This document shows positions 26,611-36,189 of a DNA stretch of 55,377 nt, piece after piece (position 1 is the stretch's first letter; each line of letters opens with the position of its first letter). This DNA is from an uncultured Telmatospirillum sp. Its GTDB lineage: Bacteria > Pseudomonadota > Alphaproteobacteria > Rhodospirillales > Magnetospirillaceae. Made by a program: the position numbers and the translations under genes. The DNA is taken from NCBI GenBank assembly GCA_903858635.1, contig CAIOJO010000121.1, positions 1-55,377 of the forward strand. Direction: 5' to 3'. A model generated the notes under the pieces. It was not told the origin of the DNA, did no database searches, and saw nothing but the letters and a program-made list of their open reading frames with translations.

Positions 26611-28665
26611 ATGGCAGGTATTTCCATACGTCCATTGGTGGTGGTGGCTGGTTTTGCTGCCTCGACCGCTGCGTTGGCGGCCGAGGCGCCGACGCCGTAT
26701 GTGCTGAACAACATGGTGGTCACCGGCACCCGCCAGGAAACCAGGCTGCTCGACCTGGCCGGCAACACCAGCATCGTCGATACCGGCAAAATCGACTTCA
26801 CCGAACCGCAGCGCCCGACCGAAATCCTCAACCAGTTGCCCGGGGTCGGTATCCAGCAAGGCAGCGGCGAAGAGCACCTCACCGCCATCCGTTCGCCGGT
26901 CCTCAACGGGGGCGCCGGCCAGGGGTCGTTCCTTTACCTTGAGGATGGCGTTCCGCTGCGGGCGGCGGGGTTCGGCAACGTCAACGGGCTCTACGAGGCA
27001 AATCTCGAACAGGCCGGTTCGGTCGAGGTGGTCCGCGGGCCGGGCAGCGCCCTTTACGGTTCCAACGCGGTGCATGGGCTGATCAATGTCATTCCGCGCG
27101 CCCCGAGCAAGGCCTTCGACAGCGAAGCGACCCTTGAAGGGGGGATGTTCGGCCTGTGGCGCGGCATGGGGACTCTCAGCGATACCAGCGGCGCCAACGG
27201 CTATCGCTTCAGCGCCGAGGACAGCCATGCGAGTGGTTGGCGGGACGATACCCGCCTCGACGAGCAGAAATTCATTGCCCGGGATGTCTGGACGGGAGCC
27301 ACCGATACCGTCACCTCGACCCTGTCGGGGCAGAACCTCAACCAGCAGGCCGGGGCCTATATTACCGGGACGGATGCCTATCTGAACCGGGCGCTGGACA
27401 AGACCAACCCCGTTCCCAACGCCTATCGCAAGGCCGATTCGATCCGCGGGATGACGCGGTGGCAGCATGATCTCGACGGTTCGCTTCAACTCAGCGTGAC
27501 GCCCTATGTGCGGTACACCGAGATGAATTTCCTGATGCACTTCGTGCCCTCGCAGGCCATCCAGCAGAACGACCATTACAGTTTCGGGGTACAAAACGCT
27601 CTCTATAAATCCCTCGAGGGCGGCCACACCGTCATCCTGGGCGCCGACCTCGAATACACCGACGGCAGGTACACCGAGTTCCAGAACTTGGCCAGCTTCA
27701 AACTGGGCAGCAGCGTTTATCCGCAAGGCCTCCATTACGACCTCGGCGTCGCTTCGGAGGTGGCGGCGCCCTATGTCCACAGCGAGTGGCAGGTGCTCGA
27801 TCACACCCGCGTCACCGCCGGCCTGCGCATGGAGGAAACGCTCTACGACTACACCAACAACGCGAGCAACGGCATCTTCGGCCTGTATCAGCGGACGCCC
27901 AGTCGAAGTGACAGCTTCACGACGGTGACGCCAAAACTGGGAGCGGTACAGCAATGGAGCCGGGAACTGGCCAGCTATGTCAACTTGGCGCGGGGCGCCC
28001 GCGCGCCTCAGGTCACCGATCTTTACGAACTGCAGAACAAACAAGTGGTGGGGCAGGTCAAAGCCGAGACGATGGATAGCGCGGAATTCGGCACGCGCGG
28101 CATTGTCCAAGGCGTGACCTTCGATACCTCGACCTATTGGATGGCCAAGAACCATTACTTCTACCGTGCCGCCGACGGCACCAACGTGCCCGACGGCAAA
28201 ACCCTGCACCGCGGGGTCGAACTGGGTCTGTCGGCGCCGTTGCCGGGCAATTTCGACGTCGGCGTCGCGGCCAGCTACGCCCTGCACAGCTATGCGTTCA
28301 ACCGTACCGACAGCAGCCTCATCAATACCGTCCGCAAGGGCTCGACCATGCCGGAGGCGCCGCGCACCCTGGCCAATTTTCGCCTCGGTTACACCGTCAT
28401 GCAGGATGTGCGGGCCGAGATCGAATGGGTGCATATGGGGTCATATTTCACCGACAACGCCGACACCCATTCCTACGGCGGCCACGAACTGCTGAATTTC
28501 AGGGTTGCCGCCAAACTCAACGAGACTCTGAGCTTGTACGGCAAAGTGCTCAACCTGACCGACCGCGCCTATGCCGACCGTGCCGCCATCACCACCACCG
28601 GCGTGGACGAATACTTCCCGGGGGCGCCGTTGACGGCCATCGCCGGTGCAACGGTGCGGTTCTAG
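26611..28665 (+). CDS. TonB-dependent outer-membrane receptor 1
   Basis: The 684-residue protein has a signal peptide (cleavage near LAA/EAP), a TonB-box-like NMVVTGTRQ, a plug domain with GVGIQQGSGEE and EVVRGPGSALYGSNAVHGLINV, and a 22-strand-type barrel ending in the aromatic strand GATVRF. Such receptors import scarce chelated metals, cobalamin or other large ligands. The NosR-like gene starts directly at its stop, so the two are co-transcribed. The ligand is unknown; siderophore, lanthanide chelate or PQQ are possible given the setting. Confidence 0.88.
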   Translation: MAGISIRPLVVVAGFAASTAALAAEAPTPYVLNNMVVTGTRQETRLLDLAGNTSIVDTGKIDFTEPQRPTEILNQLPGVGIQQGSGEEHLTAIRSPVLNGGAGQGSFLYLEDGVPLRAAGFGNVNGLYEANLEQAGSVEVVRGPGSALYGSNAVHGLINVIPRAPSKAFDSEATLEGGMFGLWRGMGTLSDTSGANGYRFSAEDSHASGWRDDTRLDEQKFIARDVWTGATDTVTSTLSGQNLNQQAGAYITGTDAYLNRALDKTNPVPNAYRKADSIRGMTRWQHDLDGSLQLSVTPYVRYTEMNFLMHFVPSQAIQQNDHYSFGVQNALYKSLEGGHTVILGADLEYTDGRYTEFQNLASFKLGSSVYPQGLHYDLGVASEVAAPYVHSEWQVLDHTRVTAGLRMEETLYDYTNNASNGIFGLYQRTPSRSDSFTTVTPKLGAVQQWSRELASYVNLARGARAPQVTDLYELQNKQVVGQVKAETMDSAEFGTRGIVQGVTFDTSTYWMAKNHYFYRAADGTNVPDGKTLHRGVELGLSAPLPGNFDVGVAASYALHSYAFNRTDSSLINTVRKGSTMPEAPRTLANFRLGYTVMQDVRAEIEWVHMGSYFTDNADTHSYGGHELLNFRVAAKLNETLSLYGKVLNLTDRAYADRAAITTTGVDEYFPGAPLTAIAGATVRF

Positions 28666-30765
28666 ATGGCGGCGTCCCGATGGCTTCGTCTGCTGTTCGC
28701 CGTCACCGGGTTGCTGCTGTTCGCCGGAAGCGACGGCGTCGGCCGCGAGGCGGAGATCACCAAGGATGCACAGACGATCGGCATCCCGAAGTCCATCGAA
28801 GTTGGAACCAAGGACCCGAAGTTCCCGGTATGGCCGCTGTTGGAGGGTGGCGACGTCGTCGGCTATCTGTTCCTGTCCCGCGACCTGGTCAATATTCCCG
28901 GCTTTGCGGGAACCCCCATCGACCTGGCGATCAGCATGGATAGCCAGGGCGTCTTCATGGACGTTCGCCTGATCAACCAAGCCGAGCCGGTCTTCGTCAG
29001 CGGCCTCGGCGTCGATCCGTTGCTGGCCTTCCTCAAGCAGTACCAAGGCAAATCCATCCGCAGCAACATCAAGGTGGCGATGCCGCACCAGCGGATGGAC
29101 AAGGAGGGCAGCGCCAACACCTATATCGACGGCATCACCAAAGCGTCGGTTTCCGTCCGCATCATCAACGAGACCATCCTCGGCGCGGCTCTCAAGGTCG
29201 CCCGCGAGAAAATGGCCGAACAGGTGCCGCGCGAAGCGGCGCAGGTGCGCCGCGATCTGACTCGGTCGATGACCTGGCCGCAACTCCTCGATGCCGGATT
29301 CGTCCGGCATCTGCGCCTGACCAATGGCATGGTCGAGGCCGCCTTCGCCGGCACCGTCTTCGCCGGCATCGACGCTGAGGCTGCGGCCAATCCAGACCAG
29401 ACCTTCATCGATCTCTACTTCGCCCAGATCAATGTGCCGTCGATCGGCACCGCGATTCTCGGCGCGGAGAGCTGGCGGCGGCTGAGGATGAAGCTGGAGG
29501 ACACCGACGAGGCGATCGCCGTCATGTCGACGGGTCCCAGGTCGTTCAAAGGCGAAGACTTCATCCCCGGTTCCGTGCCCGACAGCTTGGCCATCCGCCA
29601 GGGCGACTTCCCCATCAACTTGCGCAACCAGGTCTTCGACTTCGGACTGCGGCCGGGTCTGCCTGCCTTTTCCGAGATCGAGCTCTATCGCATCGATCGC
29701 CGTTCCGGCTTCGATCCCGCCGCCCCCTGGAGCTTGAGTCTGCGCATTCGCCGCAGTCGGGGCTATTTTCTGGAAGAGGCCGGCAGCCGAGACTTTGTCG
29801 GCGATTATGCACTGCCGGCCGAGTTCTTCGTCTGGCCGGACACGTCTCCCGATCCGCCCTGGCTGGTGGTCTGGAAGAACCAGATCTGGCAACTTGCGGT
29901 GCTGGCCCTGTCGCTGGTCGCACTCACTGCGGCTTTGGCTCGGCCGATCCTCTTGACCGGCCGAAAGGGTGTGCTGGCTTGGGCGCGGCCGCTGTTTCTA
30001 GCCTACGTGCTGGTCTTCATCGGCTGGTACGCCCAGGCGCAACTGAGCATCGTCACCATCCTGGGACTGGTCAAGATGATCAGGCTGCCGGGCGACCCGT
30101 CCTTCCTGCTGTACGACCCGGCCTCGCTGGTGCTCTGGGCCTATGTCCTGGGGACGCTGGCGGTTTGGGGCCGCGGCGCCTTCTGCGGCTGGCTGTGTCC
30201 GTTCGGCGCATTGCAGGACCTGGTTGCCAAAGCAGCGGCCTTGATGGGCCTGCATCCGCACCGCTTCGACGAGGCCACCGATCGCTGGCTGAAGCGGGTC
30301 AAATACGCCGTGCTTGCTCTGCTGGTCGGCGGGACCTTGGCGATGCCGGCTTGGGCCGAGCGCTTGGCCGAAGTCGAGCCGTTCAAGACGTCGATCACCC
30401 TGGTCTTCCAGCGCGATTGGCCCTATGTCGTCTATGCGCTGGCCCTGGTCATCGGCGGCGCTTTCATCCCCAGAGGGTTCTGTCGATTCCTTTGCCCGCT
30501 TGGCGCTCTGCTTGCCCTGCCGGCCGGGCTGCGCCGTTACAGCTGGCTTCCCCGGCGTGCCGAATGCGGCTCGCCCTGTCAGGTCTGCCGCAAAAGATGC
30601 GAGTACGGGGCGATTGGGCCTGACGGCCGCATCCGCTACGCCGACTGTGTCCAATGTTTGGACTGCGTGGCCATCTTCCACGATCCGCGCCGCTGCCAGC
30701 CCTTGATGCGCGAACTGCGGGGCAAAGTCGCGGTCCCCTTGGCATCGCTCGGAGGCCGCCGATGA
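28666..30765 (+). CDS. NosR/NirI-like membrane flavo-iron-sulfur protein
   Basis: The 699-residue protein has a signal-like first helix, a periplasmic FMN_bind domain (about 60-180), five or so membrane helices (about 410-590) and cytoplasmic 4Fe-4S motifs. The latter include CGWLCPFGAL and CRFLCPLGAL, then a double cluster CGSPCQVCRKRC and CVQCLDC. The predicted flavinylation site reads DGITKASVS, with S161 at the modified position. The architecture is that of NosR/NirI, which moves electrons from the membrane pool to the periplasm. No nosZ, nosD or nir gene is present, so the acceptor is something else. The adjacent apbE provides the flavin transferase, and TonB receptors flank the pair. 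Confidence 0.87.
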   Translation: MAASRWLRLLFAVTGLLLFAGSDGVGREAEITKDAQTIGIPKSIEVGTKDPKFPVWPLLEGGDVVGYLFLSRDLVNIPGFAGTPIDLAISMDSQGVFMDVRLINQAEPVFVSGLGVDPLLAFLKQYQGKSIRSNIKVAMPHQRMDKEGSANTYIDGITKASVSVRIINETILGAALKVAREKMAEQVPREAAQVRRDLTRSMTWPQLLDAGFVRHLRLTNGMVEAAFAGTVFAGIDAEAAANPDQTFIDLYFAQINVPSIGTAILGAESWRRLRMKLEDTDEAIAVMSTGPRSFKGEDFIPGSVPDSLAIRQGDFPINLRNQVFDFGLRPGLPAFSEIELYRIDRRSGFDPAAPWSLSLRIRRSRGYFLEEAGSRDFVGDYALPAEFFVWPDTSPDPPWLVVWKNQIWQLAVLALSLVALTAALARPILLTGRKGVLAWARPLFLAYVLVFIGWYAQAQLSIVTILGLVKMIRLPGDPSFLLYDPASLVLWAYVLGTLAVWGRGAFCGWLCPFGALQDLVAKAAALMGLHPHRFDEATDRWLKRVKYAVLALLVGGTLAMPAWAERLAEVEPFKTSITLVFQRDWPYVVYALALVIGGAFIPRGFCRFLCPLGALLALPAGLRRYSWLPRRAECGSPCQVCRKRCEYGAIGPDGRIRYADCVQCLDCVAIFHDPRRCQPLMRELRGKVAVPLASLGGRR

Positions 30766-31751
30766 GCCTATCGCGTCGGCGCGTCATTGCCATCAGCGGC
30801 CTGTTCGCCGGCGCCGCCCTGGCCGCGCAAGCCTTTCCGAGGCGCCACGACCCGCAGCTGATTCGCTGGGAGGGACAGGTCCTGGGTGCGGTCGCCAGTC
30901 TGGAGCTGTATCATCCCGATGTCGCGGCAGCCGAGGCATTGGTCGCGGATTGCCTGGGCGAAATCGATCGGCTCGAGCGGATTTTCAGCCTATACCGCCC
31001 CTCGGCCCTGACCCGTCTCAACCGCGACGGCCGGCTCGACGCGCCGCCACCGGAGCTGGTGTATCTGCTCAGGGAAGGGGTTCGATTCAGCACCATCAGC
31101 CATGGCGCCTTCGATGTGACGGTGCAACCGTTGTGGACGTTGTACGCCAATCACTTCGCTCGCGACGACGCCGATCCGGCTGGTCCGCCCGCCAAGGCCG
31201 TCGCCGCGGCCAGGGATCTGGTCGACTACCGCAGGGTTCAGCTGTCCGACACGCAGGTGAGACTCGGCGAACCCGCGATGAGCATCACCCTGAACAGCAT
31301 CGGCCAAGGCTTCATCACCGACTGCGTCGTTTCGCTGCTGCGCCGGCGTGGCATCGATCGGATTCTGGCCGACCTCGGCGAGTATCGCGCGCTCGGCGGC
31401 CATCCCGATGGCCGGCCCTGGCATGTCGGGATCGGCAATCCCAAGGACCCCGACACCCCGCTCGGCGTCATCGAGCTGCGCGACCGGGCGGTGGCTACCT
31501 CGGGCGGTTATGGAACCGTGTTCGACCGCGCCGGCCACTTCCACCATCTGTTCGACCCGGCCACCGGGCGTTCCGCCTTCTCCTGGGCCGAAACCACGGT
31601 CGTCGCGAGTTCTGCGACCATTGCCAATGGCTTGTCGACCGCGCTTGCCGTCGCACCGCCGGAGCGGGCCGCCGAGATTTTGCGCGCCGGCGGCGGCGAG
31701 GTCGCCTATCTGATCGATGCCGACAACCGGATGACCACCCTCCGTGGTTAG
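30762..31751 (+). CDS. apbE: ApbE/NosX-like FMN transferase
   Basis: The 329-residue product has an export signal beginning SRRRVIAISG (Tat-like twin Arg), the ApbE segments LNSIGQGFITD, ILADLGEY, TSGGYGTVF and FDPATG, and a late ANGLSTAL. ApbE attaches FMN from FAD to Thr/Ser of FMN_bind domains. The metal-binding Asp usual in the ADxLSTA motif is Asn (N289) here. It overlaps the NosR-like gene by ATGA and the second receptor by 8 bases, so its target is almost surely the NosR-like protein. Confidence 0.9.
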   Translation: MSLSRRRVIAISGLFAGAALAAQAFPRRHDPQLIRWEGQVLGAVASLELYHPDVAAAEALVADCLGEIDRLERIFSLYRPSALTRLNRDGRLDAPPPELVYLLREGVRFSTISHGAFDVTVQPLWTLYANHFARDDADPAGPPAKAVAAARDLVDYRRVQLSDTQVRLGEPAMSITLNSIGQGFITDCVVSLLRRRGIDRILADLGEYRALGGHPDGRPWHVGIGNPKDPDTPLGVIELRDRAVATSGGYGTVFDRAGHFHHLFDPATGRSAFSWAETTVVASSATIANGLSTALAVAPPERAAEILRAGGGEVAYLIDADNRMTTLRG

Positions 31752-34023
31752 GCAATTCCTTGTCTTCGTCGCCGCGGTCCTCTGCCTGACCTCGGCCCGC
31801 GCCGATGAGCCGAGCTACCAATTGCCGGAACTGTCGGTGTTCGGGATGACGCCGGTGCTCGGCAGCGGCATCGACAAAGACCGGGTTCCCAGCAATCTCC
31901 AGGTGGTCGATCCGGCGCAATTGAAGGCGACCAATCCCGCCTCGGTGGCCGATATGTTGAATACGGGCCTGGGCTCGGTATCGACCGCCGATTACCAGGG
32001 CAATCCTTTGCAGCCCAGCTTGAGCTTTCGCGGTTTCACCGCCTCGCCGACCCTTGGCGAACCGCAGGGGCTGGCCGTCTATCAGAACGGCATGCGGCTG
32101 AACGAGGCGTTCGGCGACCTCGTCAACTGGGATATGAACCCCTCTTTCGCCGTCGATAAGATCCAGGTGATGCCGGGCGCCAACCCGGTATTCGGCTTGA
32201 ATGCGCTGGGCGGCGCCGTGGTCCTCAAGATGAAGGACGGCTTTTCCAATCCGGGCTCGACCGCCGAGATCGCCGGCGGTTCCTTCGGACGCGCCCGGGC
32301 GATGGCGGAAACCGGCCAGCAATCCGGCCCCGTCGCCTTCTACGGCGGCGTCTCCGCCCAAACCGACGATGGTTGGCGCCAATCCTCGCCGTCCAAGTTG
32401 ATCCAGAGTTACAACGACGTCGCCGTCCGCAAGGGGGACCTCGATCTCGGGATGGGGGTGACCCTGGCGGCGTCCAGTTTGGCAGGCCTGGCCAGCACGC
32501 CGATCCAATTGCTGCAGCAGAGCCGCAGCGCCGTCATGACCGGCCCCGATCTGACCCAGAACGCCGTGGCCGCGCTGGAGTTTCGCGGTAGCGACCAACT
32601 CTCCGATTCCACCTCGATTCAGGGAAACCTGTACTACCGGCATCTGCGCAGCCGCACGCCGAACGGCAATGGCAGCGGCTTCAGCGCTTGCGGGGACAGC
32701 CACGGTCGGCTGTGCGACAGCGATGGCGCCGTGGTGACCGACCGCGCCGGCAATCCGCTATCGTCCACGCTTGGTGCCACCGGGGTCATCAACACTACCC
32801 TGACCGTGTCAGACGGACTCGGCGGTGGTGCCCAGGTCAGTCACGAGCGCGAGATCGCCGGATATCACAATGCCATTGTGGTCGGCACCAGCGCCGACCA
32901 GGGTTGGACCGACTACCATGTCACCACCGAGCTTGGGCAACTGTCGTCGGCCCGGCAGGTCGCCGGCAGCGACATCTTTCTGGGCGGCCCCGCCTACAAT
33001 CTCGGCCTCGGCGCCCAAAACGCCTATTACGGCGTCTATTTCACCGATACTTTGTCGCTGACCGACAGACTTTTTCTCACGGGAGCCGGGCGCTTCAACA
33101 CGGCGTCGCTGCATCTGCACGACCAGATGGGCAGCGGGCTGGACGGCGACCACCACTATCAGCGGTTCAACCCCTCGCTTGGCGTCACCTGGCAAATCGC
33201 CGGCGGCTTGACCAGCTATGTCAATTACAGCGAGGCCAACCGGGTGCCGACGGCGGCGGAACTCAGTTGCGCCGATCCGACCCGGCCGTGCCGTGTCCCC
33301 AACGCCTTTCTGTCGGATCCGGATCTCAGGCAGGTGGTGTCGCGCAGCGTCGAACTGGGGGCGCGCGGCAAAGCGGCGCTGGGCGGCGCGGGCAAATTCG
33401 AATGGTCGCTGGCCGGCTATGCCGCCCGCAATGACGACGACGTCATCTTCGTCAGCAGCGGCGCGGTTATCGGCAGCGGCTATTTCGCCAACGCCGGAGC
33501 CACGGAACGCCAAGGCCTCGAGGCAGGGGCCAGGCTCAGCCTGGAACGATGGACCCTGTCCGCCAATTACGGCTTGGTGCGCGCCGTCTTCGCCTCGGAT
33601 CTGGCGTTGCAGAGTCCCTTCGACATCGCGGCCGATGCCAACGGCAATATCCATGTGCGGCCGGGCGACCGCATGCCGGGCATTCCGCTGCACGCGCTGA
33701 AGCTCCGCGGCAATTACGCAGTTTCGCAAGACCTGTCGGTCGGGGCCGACGCATCGCTGTCCTCCGACCGCGTGCTGCGGGGCGACGAGTCGAACAGCAT
33801 GCCAAAGATACCGGGCTACGCCCTGGTCGGCGCCGATGTGACCTACAAACCGATTTCCGGCGTCGAAGCCTTCCTCAAGGTGCAGAACCTGTTCGACCGC
33901 AAATTTGCCACCGCCGGCATCGTCGGCGATCCCACCGGCCTGTTTCCCGCCTTCACCGACCCCCGCTTCCTCACCCCGGGCGAGCCGAGAAGCTTCTGGG
34001 CGGGAACACGTGTGACGTTCTGA
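31744..34023 (+). CDS. TonB-dependent outer-membrane receptor 2
   Basis: The 759-residue protein has a signal peptide (cleavage near ARA/DEP), a plug with VPSNLQVVD and GANPVFGLNALGGAVVLKM, and a barrel ending in FWAGTRVTF. Two predicted outer loops carry cysteine pairs (SACGDSHGRLCD and CADPTRPC). It starts with GTG inside the apbE end. The overall layout is like that of YncD/PqqU-type and other non-siderophore receptors, but the resemblance is too general to assign a ligand. Its coupling to apbE and the NosR-like gene suggests the imported ligand is handled by a flavin redox step. Confidence 0.87.
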   Translation: MVRQFLVFVAAVLCLTSARADEPSYQLPELSVFGMTPVLGSGIDKDRVPSNLQVVDPAQLKATNPASVADMLNTGLGSVSTADYQGNPLQPSLSFRGFTASPTLGEPQGLAVYQNGMRLNEAFGDLVNWDMNPSFAVDKIQVMPGANPVFGLNALGGAVVLKMKDGFSNPGSTAEIAGGSFGRARAMAETGQQSGPVAFYGGVSAQTDDGWRQSSPSKLIQSYNDVAVRKGDLDLGMGVTLAASSLAGLASTPIQLLQQSRSAVMTGPDLTQNAVAALEFRGSDQLSDSTSIQGNLYYRHLRSRTPNGNGSGFSACGDSHGRLCDSDGAVVTDRAGNPLSSTLGATGVINTTLTVSDGLGGGAQVSHEREIAGYHNAIVVGTSADQGWTDYHVTTELGQLSSARQVAGSDIFLGGPAYNLGLGAQNAYYGVYFTDTLSLTDRLFLTGAGRFNTASLHLHDQMGSGLDGDHHYQRFNPSLGVTWQIAGGLTSYVNYSEANRVPTAAELSCADPTRPCRVPNAFLSDPDLRQVVSRSVELGARGKAALGGAGKFEWSLAGYAARNDDDVIFVSSGAVIGSGYFANAGATERQGLEAGARLSLERWTLSANYGLVRAVFASDLALQSPFDIAADANGNIHVRPGDRMPGIPLHALKLRGNYAVSQDLSVGADASLSSDRVLRGDESNSMPKIPGYALVGADVTYKPISGVEAFLKVQNLFDRKFATAGIVGDPTGLFPAFTDPRFLTPGEPRSFWAGTRVTF

Positions 34024-34029
34024 CCGCCG

Positions 34030-34416
34030 TCAACCTTGTGGTGAGGCGGCCGGCGGTCCGGCGTCTTCGAGAGTTGCCATCTCTTCCTCGGTGAATACGC
34101 GCGAGCGGGTATGGAACGCCTTTCCCTCGGGCCCTTCCAGCGAGAAGGTGCCGCCGTGGCCTTCGATCACGTCGATGATCAGCTGGGTATGCTTCCAGTA
34201 TTCGTATTGCGACTTGCCGATGTAGAAAGGACAGCCACCGATTTCCCCAAGATAGACATCGCCGGCCCCGATGGTTATTTCCCCTGGCAGAAAGCAGTTG
34301 GCCGCACTGTTGTCGCAGCAGCCGCCCGACTGATGGAACAACAGGGCGCCATGCTTTCGCTTGAGGGACTCGATCAGGTCGAGTGCCGCTTCGGTGGCGA
34401 TGACTTTGTCAACCAT
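34030..34416 (-). CDS. DUF779 protein, aldehyde dehydrogenase partner
   Basis: The 128-residue protein has the DUF779 signature HQSGGCCDNSAANCF and a C-terminal YEYWKHTQLIIDV stretch. DUF779 proteins are nearly always encoded beside acetaldehyde dehydrogenases of the ExaC/AdhB type; their role is unknown. The cysteine cluster suggests metal binding or a redox function. It lies 92 bases downstream of the aldehyde dehydrogenase on the same strand and converges with receptor 2. Confidence 0.85.
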   Translation of the reverse strand: MVDKVIATEAALDLIESLKRKHGALLFHQSGGCCDNSAANCFLPGEITIGAGDVYLGEIGGCPFYIGKSQYEYWKHTQLIIDVIEGHGGTFSLEGPEGKAFHTRSRVFTEEEMATLEDAGPPAASPQG

Positions 34417-34508
34417 GCAAACCTCGGCCGTCGACGGTGGCGAAGCGAACGGTCCGCAGTCCCGCCTGCCCGGGGGCAGGTGGAACTGCGTCGCGAACGC
34501 GCCGCGAC

Positions 34509-36029
34509 TCAGAAAAAGCCAAGCTTCTCTTCACTGTAGCTGACCAGCAGGTTCTTGGTCTGCTGGTAATGATCAAGCATCATCTTATGGGTCTCGCGGC
34601 CAATGCCGGATTCCTTGTAGCCACCGAAGGCGGCGTGGGCCGGGTACGCGTGATAGCAGTTGGTCCAGACGCGCCCGGCTTTGATGGCGCGCCCCATGCG
34701 ATGGGCGACATTGCCATTGCGGCTCCACACCCCGGCGCCGAGGCCGTACAGAGTATCGTTGGCAATCTCCAGCGCCTGTGCTTCGTCCTTGAAGGTGGTC
34801 ACCGCCAGCACCGGGCCGAAGATTTCCTCCTGGAAGATGCGCATTTTGTTGTGGCCTTTGAACAGGGTCGGCTGGACGTAGTAACCGCCCTCCAACTCAC
34901 CGCCAAGATTTGCCCTTTTGCCGCCGATCAGAATCTCGGCCCCTTCCTGTTTGCCGAGATCGATATAGGACATGATCTTGGTGATCTGTTCCTGCGAAGC
35001 CTGGGCGCCGATCATCGTCTCGGTATCGAGCGGATTGCCTTGCTTGATGGCGGCGACGCGCGACAGCACGCGGTCCATGAAGCGGTCGTAGAGCGATTCC
35101 TGGATCAGGGCGCGAGACGGGCAGGTGCAGACCTCGCCCTGGTTAAAGGCAAACAGCACCAGGCCTTCGATTGCCTTGTCGAAGAAACTGTCGTCGGCCG
35201 CGGCGACGTCGGCGAAGAAGATATTGGGCGATTTGCCGCCCAGTTCCAGTGTGGCCGGGATCAGGTTGTTGGCGGCGGCTTGGGCGATGACGCGACCGGT
35301 CGTCGTCGACCCGGTAAAGGCGATTTTGGCGATGCGGCGACTGGTCGCCAGCGGCATGCCGGCTTCGCGGCCGTAACCGTTGACGATGTTGAGCACGCCC
35401 GGCGGCAGCAGGTCGGCGATCAATTCCGCCAGGATCAATATGCTGATCGGCGTCGACTCCGCCGGCTTGAGCACCACGCAGTTGCCCGCACCGATGGCTG
35501 GCGCCAGCTTCCAGGCGGCCATCAGGATGGGGAAATTCCAGGGGATGATCTGGCCGACGACGCCAAGCGGCTCTTGGAAGTGATAGGCGACGGTGTTTTC
35601 ATCGATCTCGCTGATGCCGCCCTCCTGGGCCCGCAGACAGCCGGCGAAATAGCGGAAATGGTCGATGGTTAGGGGACTGTCGGCATTCAGCGTTTCGCGG
35701 ATCGGCTTGCCGTTGTCGATGGTCTCGGCATAGGCAAGGATCTCGAGATTCGCTTCCAGACGGTCGGCGATTCTGAGAAGCAGATTGGCGCGCTCGGCAG
35801 CAGGCGTACGTCCCCATCGGTCCGCTGCGGCGTGCGCCGCGTCGAGCGCCAACTCGATGTCCTCGGCGCTGGAGCGTGCAACCCTGGTATAGGACCTGCC
35901 GGTAATCGGGGTGACGACATCGAAATAGTCGCCTTTGACCGGGGCGAGCCATTTGCCGCCAATGAAGTTGTCGTAATGGGCCTTGAACGGGACCTTGGCG
36001 CCGACGGTATTGGCTGAGGCATACAGCAT
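34509..36029 (-). CDS. exaC: NAD-dependent (acet)aldehyde dehydrogenase, ExaC-like
   Basis: The 506-residue length equals that of typical ExaC. Key motifs are the NAD-site IIPWNFP and FTGSTTTGR, catalytic Glu in LELGGKSPN and catalytic Cys in GEVCTCPSR. It oxidises the aldehyde formed by the quinoprotein to the acid in the cytoplasm, with ethanol/acetaldehyde as the likely main pair. The ATG at 36029 follows AAGGA by seven bases; an in-frame ATG six codons earlier is less well placed. An ACCAAAGT-like box lies about 130 bases upstream, consistent with control by the alcohol regulator. Confidence 0.92.
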   Translation of the reverse strand: MLYASANTVGAKVPFKAHYDNFIGGKWLAPVKGDYFDVVTPITGRSYTRVARSSAEDIELALDAAHAAADRWGRTPAAERANLLLRIADRLEANLEILAYAETIDNGKPIRETLNADSPLTIDHFRYFAGCLRAQEGGISEIDENTVAYHFQEPLGVVGQIIPWNFPILMAAWKLAPAIGAGNCVVLKPAESTPISILILAELIADLLPPGVLNIVNGYGREAGMPLATSRRIAKIAFTGSTTTGRVIAQAAANNLIPATLELGGKSPNIFFADVAAADDSFFDKAIEGLVLFAFNQGEVCTCPSRALIQESLYDRFMDRVLSRVAAIKQGNPLDTETMIGAQASQEQITKIMSYIDLGKQEGAEILIGGKRANLGGELEGGYYVQPTLFKGHNKMRIFQEEIFGPVLAVTTFKDEAQALEIANDTLYGLGAGVWSRNGNVAHRMGRAIKAGRVWTNCYHAYPAHAAFGGYKESGIGRETHKMMLDHYQQTKNLLVSYSEEKLGFF

Positions 36030-36150
36030 GGTGCGTCCTTGTGGCATGGATGAAGATCACGGCTCGATCCGTGCGGTGGCCGCGCCTGCCGGACAGGGTG
36101 CGACGCCAAGGCACCGGTGACGCCATTGAATAGGGCTGGCTGTGTCTTTT

Positions 36151-36170
36151 CCATGCGACCTTGGTCTAAG
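36151..36170 (-). promoter_or_regulatory. ACCAAAGT-type box upstream of aldehyde dehydrogenase
   Basis: Read on the minus strand this is CTTAGACCAAGGTCGCATGG. It matches CTAAGACCAAAGT of the pedF and receptor boxes at 11 of 13 positions and points toward the aldehyde dehydrogenase. Confidence 0.4.
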
Positions 36171-36189
36171 TTGCCGGCAAAGTCGGCCT

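Noticed and set aside
28666-31751. Assignment of the NosR-like/ApbE pair to nitrous oxide reduction
   Set aside because: No nosZ, nosD, nosF, nosY or nosL is present, and the pair is embedded between TonB receptors with overlapping starts.
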